From NCBI GenBank assembly GCA_030248295.1, contig JASANH010001470.1, positions 203,395 through 267,394 on the forward strand: DNA of 64,000 nucleotides, written 5' to 3'. The notes below the pieces were generated by a model, which was not told where the DNA came from, searched no databases, and saw only the letters and a program-made list of their open reading frames with translations. Of the stretch, positions 55,894-64,000 are shown one piece after another (position 1 is the first letter of the stretch; each line of letters begins with the position of its first letter). A program made the translations under genes and the position numbers. The stretch is from Mesodorylaimus sp. YZB2_4 (taxonomy: Eukaryota > Nematoda > Enoplea > Dorylaimida > Dorylaimidae).

Positions 55894-57580
55894 TTAGTAC
55901 AAGCCCTCTGACGGTATGGCAGCATGTATGTTACTTTCGATGTTGCATTCATTGGTTCCTCGTTGAATCTTGAAAAATCCACCGTCGCCCCAGTCCTTGC
56001 CCCACGAATTGCTGGCGAACCAAAACGGCACTCCATTCTCAACACCCCAACCGTACAGCTTAGCCGCGTGGCCGCCCAATTTCTTGGTGGATACACGTTT
56101 ATAGACACCTGTAAGCAACAAGTTGGCCGTGCTGACATTTCACAAAGCAAGGGGGTTACCTCGTTTATAATAATGGGCGAAATCATCATAAACGTCAAAG
56201 GTGGCTATGACTGGACCGTACAGATAAATTTCAGCCATTATTTCTGCAACGTTTCTCGATTTGATTTCATATCTTGCACCACCTGAAATACTCATCATTC
56301 TAAAGATCATGCGGATTGTCTTGCTCATATTGCACAGATACAGAGCGATTTGAACACAGAGGTGGTTTCGCAAATGCAGGGTATCACCAATATTTCAAAA
56401 GAGCTCTTGGGGTAAAGCGTCTGCAGGGGCCATCTCAATAGGTTAACAGAGTCGGTGGCCATATGGCCGCGTCAAAGAAATACAGTTTCAGGATATCCTA
56501 AGCCTGCACTGACTCTTACCGAAAGACTTTTCTGCTTCAAGAATCTCACTGCCATCGTCGCATTTTGCCTGACACGTTGCATTTTTCATGGTACTCGTAT
56601 CTTGTGGATATGGCTTGCAACCAGCCGGCTGGTTCATTCTGAAGTCGCCACCGACTGCCAGTCCGTCTGTGATCCAAAATTGCAAGGCGTCAGCGAACCA
56701 GCCGCCATCGCATCTGAAAAATATGCTCGCTTTTTCTGGCCTTTGTTTGAGAGTATTTTGATTGCGTCCTCTGACTTCAGCAGAAGAGAACTACCGTAGG
56801 CGCGTCGCCATCGTGTTCCGCTTTTCAGCATGCCATTACAATCTCCGACTCTGCTTACCCCTTTTTGAGGCAAGTAGTCAAATGCTTAGAAGAATAGAAT
56901 TTTTGGTCAATGCCTTCTTTCTGGTACATGCATACGCGGTCATTGATCATAGCCATTGAAGACACCGCCTTAAAAAAAATTACAGATTATGGGTGGAAAA
57001 CCTGCAAATGTCGGCTTCCTGCGCAGTTGATAGCTGCGCCAAGAGAGAAAAACATTCGGACCGACTCGGGCTCGAACCCTTTTCTTTAGCTTACCCAACA
57101 ATTGCCGCACGAGCCTTGGAACATGACGTGGTTAAAACTTGGACACTTCTTTCCGTACACTTCACGGGCGTCGTAGGATCTAGGTATCCTGATCCTGCCA
57201 GTCTCGGGTACAGTCTTGCCAGGTTTCAATGGGGGCTTCCTGTTGGTCGGTGGCCGCCTCGGCAGTGCGCGTACCTTCGGTGGTTCAGGTAGGACACCGA
57301 AAGCGAAGTCACTGTCATCGACGAGGGCGAAATCGGTCTTGTAACTGGCCTGTAGAGTGATGGATCAGTTTGGTGCATGCATGAAGGCGACTGGGTGACT
57401 TACCTCCCACTGAGGAATGTGGGTCTCACTTGAATTGATCAAGGCTTCCTTGATGTCATTGACTTCTCTAATAGCTGTGCCCAGCGACCTAGTTCTGCTG
57501 GTTCGTTTAGCTTCAGTTTGATGACACGCTATCACCAAGGCTAGTATGGCCAGTAGAGTGGTCGAGGAATGAGCTTTCAT
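55894..57580 (-). CDS. Cathepsin B-like cysteine protease (family C1)
   Basis: Six exons (57580-57404, 57349-57095, 56968-56859, 56713-56520, 56282-56160, 56108-55894) join in phase to 357 aa, normal for cathepsin B. Introns are 51-237 nt; donors are GTAAGT/GTAAGC/GTAAGA/GTAACC. Exon 1 is a signal peptide ([19 protein letters not shown]) and the start of the propeptide. Exon 2 holds a Pro/Arg-rich linker, then [10 protein letters not shown] and the active-site QGSCGNCW. Exons 3-4 carry AMINDRVC, a reduced CDGGW and GCKPYPQ. Exon 5 has [11 protein letters not shown]. Exon 6 has [12 protein letters not shown] (catalytic His) and [11 protein letters not shown] (catalytic Asn). All three catalytic residues are present. 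The occluding loop with its His pair is missing, so endopeptidase rather than dipeptidase activity is expected. It is probably secreted or lysosomal. Confidence 0.92.
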
Positions 57581-58219
57581 AATTCTGGTCTGCTGCGTCC
57601 GGGCTTAAAAATACCTGTCAGATTCACGGCATTCAATGTACGGCAGCGGGCCGCTAGAACAGATTTGCCTAGTATGGCACTGATCATATAGTGCCCTCGC
57701 CGTGATTATTTATTGCCTGCAAAGGATATGCACCCATCCAATGACGTATTTGCATGAGCATCTGCACGAATGTCAACGAAAATGTGAATAATAGTCAACG
57801 GAAAATATGACCAGTGAATGAGCAGGGAGGAGGGATGAAAGACACAAGCACAGCTTTGATCTTCCGCTCACTCACTCGAGCGTTAGCTGAAAAAGAGCCC
57901 GATTTTCATAAAGCTGTGCAATGATAACCTGCCCGATGCACGTAGGCATTTTCAGAAAAAGGGTGCAAGGCGTTATCATTTGATCAGATAGTTTTGAAGA
58001 TGACTTATCCACAGCACACTTCGCTCGCACTCTCTGTACGACGTCGCGTTATTGATGGTAAAGATAGTTAGCACGCTGGAGTATGGTCTAGAGACCCGGG
58101 TTCAAATCCCACTCGAGTCATTGTCTGTATGCGACGCGTGGTTGAAAATTATTTTTCTGTTCCACGTGGCCGCCGTTTTTTAACGCTGAAGACACGCAAG
58201 AGTACCTGATGCGACCCTT
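57581..58219. other. Upstream region of the protease gene
   Basis: A weak TATA-like TATTTTTAA on the minus strand lies about 35 bp upstream of the ATG, near 57614. Near 58054-58120 there is a tRNA-like A/B box pair (GGGTTCAAATCCC) with no pairing acceptor stem. No gene seen. Confidence 0.35.
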
Positions 58220-58683
58220 TGTGTGTTAGGCCCGCGTCGCCCCAGTCCCACCACGGGACTGCCAGCCCGTTTTGCCTCTAGCCGGCCAGCGGTCATGTTA
58301 TGATAAGCTAGGCCGTGAGGTGACCAGCTCTCACGGCAGAGTCCATCCTCTGTCTCCACCAGGAGCGTCTCCACGCGAGGGCATCCTGGCCTAGGCTCTG
58401 ACTTCCTCGAATGATGGCAAGTGGGCTGTGAACCCTGCCATTGTTCGACAGCCGAGAATGCCGATTCGCTTACAGTTTCTTCCGTCTGTCCACTCGGAGC
58501 ACCTCTAGGGTAACGTCTGAGTCACCCACGGCCCGGCGTGCGAGGTCAGCGAGGGTTTACGGCTCGCACCGTTACAGGATGGTTCGCACCGACCTTCAGG
58601 GATCGAGCGCGGGACGACCCCAGCCACTCGCTCCCAAGCAATACGGAGAGACGAATGCCTAACCGCTGCCCCACCGCGGCCGC
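58220..58683 (-). mobile_element. tRNA-derived SINE, family S2, copy 2
   Basis: Full-length relative of 49701-50138 in the same orientation: GCGGCCGCGGTGGGGCAGCG head, a decayed B box (GCTCGATCCCTG) and the shared body words CCACGCGAGGGCATCCTGG and CCCGTTTTGCCT. It is slightly longer through small insertions near the B box. Confidence 0.76.
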
Positions 58684-59040
58684 CTGATAAACATGGATAT
58701 GATCAGACCCTATTGAGCAACAAAAGCTAGGGCGCCAAAGTCACTCGAGTAGATGAGTACATCCACGCAGTCCTTACCTTGTGTGAGATGTGATCATAGG
58801 GTTATTACCTTATCACGAAACCTACAAGGTAAGCATGCATTACGACAACCCATTTGTCAAATAATGGGCAACACACAAACCCAACAACAAGAACTATATT
58901 TGGACATTGAGCGGGCCTCGGACCCGCGGGCTTCCTGGGCTAAAAACTTGCAAAGCCCTATGCGTGTTTGACTGCCTCCTCCCCTGGGTATCTTATGTAT
59001 TCTGCTTATAGCACGATTTTTAGGGTGAAAGAACCCTTAC

Positions 59041-59872
59041 ACTGTACACTGAAATCAAATCTGAAATAAAAGTTTGATAGTTCTGCAAGCCATCCCCCCA
59101 TAAAGCTTGCGATTGCATCACAAAAGCTGGGATTTCGTTCCATCGGTGTACACAAGTACTGAATCCGGGTTTCATCAGCGCATGCCATGCAAATACCGCC
59201 TCGCAACCACCTTCATCAGCGAGTTGTCCTTTATGGGTGCAATCACTGTTTATCATGTGGTCCATATTGTCAAGCCGAGTGTCTATCGTAGCATTCTAAC
59301 TCCTATGTTGCACAGCGCCTGCTCTTGCTACCAGGCTGATTCGTCAAGAGCAACCACAGTTTCATACATATCTTTAGCGAGAGAAGCGTTGGAAGCGCAG
59401 AGTTGCAGAGAGAATGAGCGAACCGACTGCTCTGGTCGGCCGACGACGAGAGACTGAGTATAGCACAGACTTTATTACACTGTCTTTACGGACAAAGATA
59501 TGAAGGGACCACTCTGGTCAGCGACAGAAACGAAGAATGAGCCACAGGAAAGCGAACTAGGCATAAAAAGGAAAAGAATCACATCGTAAAGTCACATATC
59601 AACCATGCTTCTCCTGGGCTGTAATGTGAGCCTTGAATCCATCGCGCTCCGTCGCGACAACATCTGACATGAGGTATGTTGGCATTCTGCTGCCGCAAAG
59701 TATAACCGGCCATTGGGCAATACTTCTGTCATACTCAGCAGGTTCTCAGTCTTACATCCACCAAGATGTCTGTGCCGGCCACCGTCAAGTATGTGAATTG
59801 TGTTGTCTTGCTGATTACAATCCGATCCACTGTCAACCAGCCGTCGCTGGACTCCGTTAGATTCAGTTTCAT
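59041..59872 (-). CDS. Two candidate exons of an unrecognised protein
   Basis: Exon 59295-59041 (85 codons, phase 0 at both ends) has a GTTAG acceptor and a GTAAGG donor. It reads IDTRLDNMDHMINSD, then CTHKGQLADEGGCEAVFAWHAL, a CVHRWNEIPAFV segment and LWGDGLQNYQTF. It looks like real folded protein with conserved-looking Cys and Trp, but I do not recognise the family. Exon 59872-59756 (39 codons, ATG start, GTAAGA donor, phase 0) could precede it: MKLNLTESSDGWLTVDRIV and on to TDILVD. A diverged LTR sits in the intron between them. The 3' exons were not found. The pairing is speculative and the downstream exon is the stronger of the two. Confidence 0.42.
59373..59662 (-). mobile_element. Diverged solo LTR, second copy of the 48009 family
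   Basis: The minus strand reads TGTTGTCGCGACGG through the shared CAGCCCAGGAGAAGCAT and CTGACCAGAGTGGTCCC to CTCGCTAAA. No target duplication is visible. It carries a 2-bp insertion near its start relative to the other copy. Confidence 0.7.
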
Positions 59873-60860
59873 GCTTGATTCCTCCTCTTTCGTAGCGTGC
59901 TGCGCAAAAAACGATAAGATAAGTTTTCACCACTGAGATGGTATGGACATCAGCGGCGAAAAGCAGGGGCGCTGGCTGGGTGCTTTGGCCGTACATACTG
60001 TGCAGTACATCGGCCGTGGCAGTGCCCATGCATTGTACGAAAAAGCAGAAGGGGAAAGCGCCGCCTTGGTTGGCGCCCACCTTGATACTGTTCCGCAGAC
60101 ACTCCAGCCGCACATTATGAGCCTGTTGCGCCTTTTACAGCAGTTCTACTAATCGTAGGTCTCAGGTACACTATGCGACATGAGGGCGCACAAGATCAGC
60201 TCTCGCGGCACCCTATCGAGAGCTTTTTCGAAGGTCCAACAAGCCAAGGCCATACTGTAAGCACTGTCTCCTTTTCTCTAACGATAAGAGTCGTTCAATA
60301 AGCACAGTAGCCGCGTACGTCAACGGCAAATATGATCAGTGCATGGGCAGGCTGAATAAGACACAAGCTCCAATCAGCTAACGAACTCACAAGCAGACTC
60401 GGCTGCCAGCTCAGTACAGAGTCGATTTCCAGAGAAGCCTCCACAGGGCAAAAACTCCCACCGGCCACTCCCTCAAGGCCGGCCCTGCTGCATCTGCAGT
60501 GTACACACCTGATGCGTCAAACTAGCCTCGAGTACACGCACTGATAATAACGGATCTTGAGACTGCCACCAACCAGATGAACAGATGTGTGGCTTCCCAA
60601 TGATAAGCATCAAGTACACACACGTTATCAGAAATAATCAGTATATTACTCATCAAACAGAACACAAAATCACCAAAGTGTATCAGCGTCAGTATTATCT
60701 ACAGCAATCGGGTATGATCATGGAAAAAGATTGAAGTCATCAGTGCTCTAACCAGGTACAGCTACAGCTACAAGTAGTCCACGCATAATCAGTCATGTCA
60801 GGCCGAAGCAAGAACCAAAGCACATTTTGCCCATCGTCACATCCTCCGCCTCACTTTCAC
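59873..60860. other. Intergenic, no gene seen
   Basis: A 173-codon minus ORF ends inside the LTR at 59592 and a 69-codon plus ORF overlaps it; neither has a recognisable domain. Downstream to 60860 I see nothing definite. Confidence 0.3.
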
Positions 60861-61200
60861 TCATCGTCTGCAACACAGCTTCAAAACGGGTTTTATGATC
60901 GGATCCAATTTACGTAACTTTCTTATGGCCACTGATATGCTCCCATCTCCATCGCTGTATTCCGAATACAAACTGCAGCATGACGACTGCGACGACAAGG
61001 CGCCACTGTTAATACGACGGAATAAAGTGGCCAGGCGCTCCATGTAGGTGCTTTCTAGAGTGTCGTCATTGTGACCGCACGAGAGTGTTACGGGCCTCCC
61101 TAGTTCCCTTTCCTTGGCTTGAATAAAGTCATGAAGTTGAGATGTGGATCGCTCGAACTCGGATGGGCAGGCTTTCACACCGACGGCCATAACGAATGCC
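60861..61200 (-). CDS. Candidate terminal exon, unrecognised
   Basis: After a TTATTCCCAG acceptor the frame reads WAFVMAVGVKACPSEFERS and stays open for about 112 codons to a TGA. It includes LHDFIQAKERELGRPV, a Ser-rich SSQSSCCSLYSEYSDGD patch and a basic KLRKLDPIIKPVLKLCCRR end. The amino-acid mix looks coding and the acceptor is good. Upstream exons were not identified and no family is recognised. The extreme C-terminal CC-RR could be a lipidation site, which is a guess. Confidence 0.38.
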
Positions 61201-62504
61201 CACCTGGGAATAAAGTCAAGTTCACTTCCCTGATGGATCCAAAACAGGGTATTGGACAGTCATATTCCACCCCCCCCCCCTCGGCCATTTCGTATCAAGC
61301 TACCAGCACGTTCTTGGAAAAATAAGCCATGTTTTGACCCCTGGACTAGAACCTCTCCCAGCCAGGCGGTCAGCAGACCGAAACTCCCTCGTACATGGGA
61401 CAGTTGTTTTTGATGCTTATATACTGTATAGCTTTACCCTGTCCCTGGAACAGTACTCCAGTCGAGGACCCCAGATACTGGTTGATGTTGGTTAGCTACA
61501 GCTTGGGAATGTAAGCTCGTGTTTGGTGGGCCATGGGAATGGGAGAGCATCAGTAATCTCAATTGGCTGGGATAGGTAAGCCCTCGGGTTGCTTACCGAG
61601 GGCTTGCCAGCTTGACTGATCGGGCCCCAGTCAGAGTTTCTGACTCGCCGACATTCTCTCTTACGCCTTCCAGGCTTCGTTACAGAACCCCTATGCCTCA
61701 CATGCTACGGATTCGCTCTCGTATCTGTTTTTGAGAATGGAACCTTGGCTGGCATCATGAGTTAGTAGCGTTCGTTCAGGATCCCAATAAAAAATGGTCA
61801 GGACTCGGGACTCAATGTTGTGGAGATGACACGTTTTTATTGCAACAGGGAACGTAAGTGGTGGATGTGAAATTACAGTAGCTGTAGGGGCGAAAAAAGC
61901 ATGATCGAATGAAACTGCTTCAACCAAATGCACAAGACCCGCTTTTCCGGAAATACAATCTGCGCGCAGTTGGATATAGTAACAGCCCGCATGTGCCATT
62001 GCATGTCCAGTCCCTTGATGGTAGGCAATCATCTGCTGCGGAAGCTGACGACATTCTGATTGACACTGACTCAGATGGTCATGGCGATCAAAATGTTTCA
62101 GAAGGGGAATATAGGAACTTTGGCTGAAGAGGAAGATTAAATTGATAAGAGATGAAGGCAGGGATTTGTTTGCTAATTTGTAACGGATAAGACGCCTTTT
62201 TGTTTGCCGGATTTTGCAATGCAATGTTAAATACTGCGCTAAAAATTATCCTAGGAAAGGGAATTCTTGGCTTTCTATTCCCTGGCTACTCAGGGTGTCT
62301 TGTATAAGTACTCTTTTGTTTAGCGGATGAAGAAACTATACTTAAAAATCCCGGTCCCAATCTTAATTCCGAAAAATGATCCCGAACGAACGCTATGAGT
62401 TAGGCGAGGCGACTATGTACGTACTGAGCAGGTGCCACTGCAAGTTAGAAGCAGTTCCTTTTGGGCGAAACATCCAGCCACATGCACGTCTACGACTTGC
62501 TCAC
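61201..62504. other. Intergenic or hidden exons; overlapping long ORFs
   Basis: A 177-codon minus ORF (62224-61691) and a 72-codon plus ORF (61909-62127) overlap. The first is longer than expected by chance but has no domain or splice support. The second is acidic at its C-terminus and has a stop just upstream of its ATG. I cannot decide between them. C11 lies at 61270-61280. A CCCGAACGAACGCT end near 62380 is a fragment of the MITE family at 22548-22998. Confidence 0.25.
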
Positions 62505-62950
62505 AAGGGAACATCGCCAACCGTCAAGTCGAACTTCAGACAATGAGAAATTGTAATATGTTCCTTGGTGCAAAAGAGAGCTCTGTGCAAAATATTAGAC
62601 GCGTCTGGCTAACTGACCAGCAGTGGTCAGCCTCCAAACTCATGGAGTTTTGTGAGATACTGTAAGGAAGCCGAGCGTTGAGGAAAACAACCGGAGTTCT
62701 TTCCAAACTCGGTTTTGGGTTCCGAGTTTCAAGTTCAAGCTTCCAACACTCAGGCTTGGGGTTTTTTCCTGAAAAATCCAGCAGAATTGAAAAATTTCAC
62801 TGTACGTACTCTAAGCGCTGGCCACTGCTGACCAATTGCCCGGACGCCTCTAATATTTTGCACAGAACTTTTTTCCACCTGGGAACATATCACAATTTTT
62901 GGTTTCTCAAAGTTCGACTTCACGGCTGGCGATGTTTCCTTGTCAGACAT
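62505..62950. mobile_element. Foldback (MITE-like) family F1, most complete copy
   Basis: Left arm GGGAACATCGCCAACCGTC, then AAGTCGAAC, TGTTCC and GCAAAATATTAGACGCGTC. The right arm reads the inverse with GATGTTTCC at its end. The arms are about 150-190 bp with many mismatches, enclosing a short centre. Related pieces occur at 1-297, 26746-27765 and 28760-29130. Non-coding. Confidence 0.72.
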
Positions 62951-63132
62951 TGATATGTTCCCAGTCAAAAGTATTCCCATGAGGTGAGAATGCCAGGGGT
63001 TTGTTGGTGCTGGTGTTTGGTGGCCCCATAACCCATGTCAAAGACCCATCACTCCCATCGTGTCTGGCTCGCACCCTTCATCGAGCATCTTCTGCAGGAC
63101 TCCACGACCGCAGTCCCCTTGCCACATTTGCC

Positions 63133-63702
63133 TCACCTGTAAATCACATCGCCAACAAATAATCGACAATCTTTGGGATAAAATAAACATATGGAATCGG
63201 GCGTATGGCCAGGCGAATGGATCACTTCCAGCCACGACCCATCATTCTCTTTGTTGGATAATTGTAATTTTTCTCCGTCATCTAACCATTTGGTCACAGC
63301 GTATGGTCTTACTCGACATCCCGAATACCAGCTTAAAGTACTGAAATGTTCAGTCGTATAGGCACGATCGGCAGATGAAGCACACAAATCCAAAACACCA
63401 TGGGTTAATCCGGACTTGGGATCACTGAATCTCCAATTCGAGGCGACGTGATCGTAGTGATTGTGAGTATTAATCACAACCAACCCGTTTCTTATTAATT
63501 TGGCTTGTTGATCAGTACAATTTTCGAGAAAATCGTTGCGTAAATATTCTAACAAATCACCAGTTGCGCATCCAGTGTCGATCAATGCCGCGCGATCAGA
63601 TCCAAATACAACGTACATTATCGGGTTCTCTAAGAAGGGATCATCTTCCACAATTCCGTAAACTGTATCGCTTAGTTTGTTAGTGACATAAACTTGCTTC
63701 AT
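63133..63702 (-). CDS. Metallo-beta-lactamase-fold hydrolase, MBLAC2-like (5' coding exon)
   Basis: An ATG (MKQVYVTNKLSDTVYGI) starts 190 open codons. The strand-turn AALIDTGCATGDL is the first conserved Asp. INTHNHYDHVASN is the HxHxDH zinc motif. HSPGHTPDSICLF supplies the next His, and LFVGDVIY the metal-bridging Asp. These match the glyoxalase II/MBLAC2 type of hydrolase, which acts on thioesters such as acyl-CoA in animals. The exon appears to end at CAG/GTGAGG after VIY; read through, it meets a stop at once. The C-terminal exon with the last His (expected PGH) was not found, and the foldback element at 62505-62950 lies in the presumed intron. A possible 5' exon ends at a GTAAGT near 63764. 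Confidence 0.82.
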   Translation of the reverse strand: MKQVYVTNKLSDTVYGIVEDDPFLENPIMYVVFGSDRAALIDTGCATGDLLEYLRNDFLENCTDQQAKLIRNGLVVINTHNHYDHVASNWRFSDPKSGLTHGVLDLCASSADRAYTTEHFSTLSWYSGCRVRPYAVTKWLDDGEKLQLSNKENDGSWLEVIHSPGHTPDSICLFYPKDCRLFVGDVIYR

Positions 63703-64000
63703 GCTTGCGGGGCGAATAGCTGTTCGCGCGGTGAGCGAAAGAATGAATCCAGATACAAAACTTACTGTTGTCCCGTGGATTCTGTTTAGATCGGTGCTTC
63801 CCGGTATCTAGCAGACAACTCATACCTGCGCATCAGAACCTACCAGCATTTGGAATGGTCCAACAGACGAGAGTAGCGAATGGCTATTTACGCCACATTT
63901 TCGTCTTTCGTCCCATTTCGCCTGGAAGAAGAGTGTAGAGCGGTTGTGTCTCAAAAAAGTTCTCTGAAAGCTTCTCTGTCAGACAAAAATTACGGAAGCC
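63703..64000. other. Upstream of the MBL-fold gene
   Basis: Contains a minus-strand GTAAGT that may end a non-coding first exon. No other feature seen before the window edge. Confidence 0.3.

Noticed and set aside
58054-58120. Second tRNA-like A/B box pair
   Set aside because: The T-stem pairs at only three positions and there is no acceptor stem.
59592-60113. 173-codon minus ORF
   Set aside because: Its last part is LTR sequence, and a different frame of the same stretch fits splice signals better.

Overview
The window is animal nuclear DNA, most likely from a nematode and otherwise from another ecdysozoan. There are no operons or ribosome-binding sites. The genes are split by GT..AG introns of about 50 to 3,300 bp, usually with short T-rich acceptors of the TTTCAG type. 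G/C homopolymers of 16-18 bp recur. Transposons make up much of the sequence. The most informative element is a BEL/Pao retroelement whose env resembles herpesvirus gB, the combination known from the Ascaris element Tas.

Host genes, left to right. A head-to-head pair of paralogous secreted C-type lectin + PAN proteins (2981->1096 minus, 4482->6228 plus) has identical intron phases. A Cys-rich single-pass membrane protein with a Pro-rich tail (8370-10869) has a possible duplicated C-terminal exon (11470-11659). An uninterrupted DEG/ENaC channel ORF (17144->15096) carries six 15-residue repeats in its ectodomain. A small His/Tyr/Pro-rich gene in four exons (24264-24798) and a two-exon hypothetical gene (25517-26099) follow. 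A THAP-domain gene in three exons (50569->46548) has a 3.3-kb repeat-filled intron. A six-exon cathepsin B-like protease (57580->55894) is followed by two unplaced coding exon groups (59.0-59.9 kb and 60.9-61.2 kb) and an MBLAC2-like metallo-beta-lactamase-fold exon (63702->63133). Most of these exons were found by joining splice phases by eye, since single ORFs do not show them.

Mobile DNA. (1) A complete BEL/Pao provirus-like element (37135-43611) has 324-bp LTRs, a perfect CGCTA target duplication and a gB-like env, but it is decayed. (2) Two copies of a gag-only or gag-protease-only LTR family with a 256-bp LTR lie in opposite orientation (19.9-22.5 kb minus, 29.5-34.6 kb plus) and share the same internal frameshift. 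(3) A 1,976-bp MULE-like DNA transposon (50670-52645) has 76-bp terminal inverted repeats and a perfect 9-bp target duplication; it encodes a C2H2/SWIM zinc-finger protein without a transposase core. (4) There is a MULE transposase remnant at 19.4-19.8 kb. (5) A solo LTR with target duplication (48009-48298) has a diverged second copy. (6) Two tRNA-derived SINE families each have two copies. (7) Several inverted-repeat or foldback MITE families are present, one hosting a nested element.

Large parts of 6.2-8.3, 12-15, 23-24, 43.6-46.5 and 54.7-55.9 kb show no gene I can defend. Gene models are inferred from ORFs, splice sites and homology remembered by eye; no database search was run.
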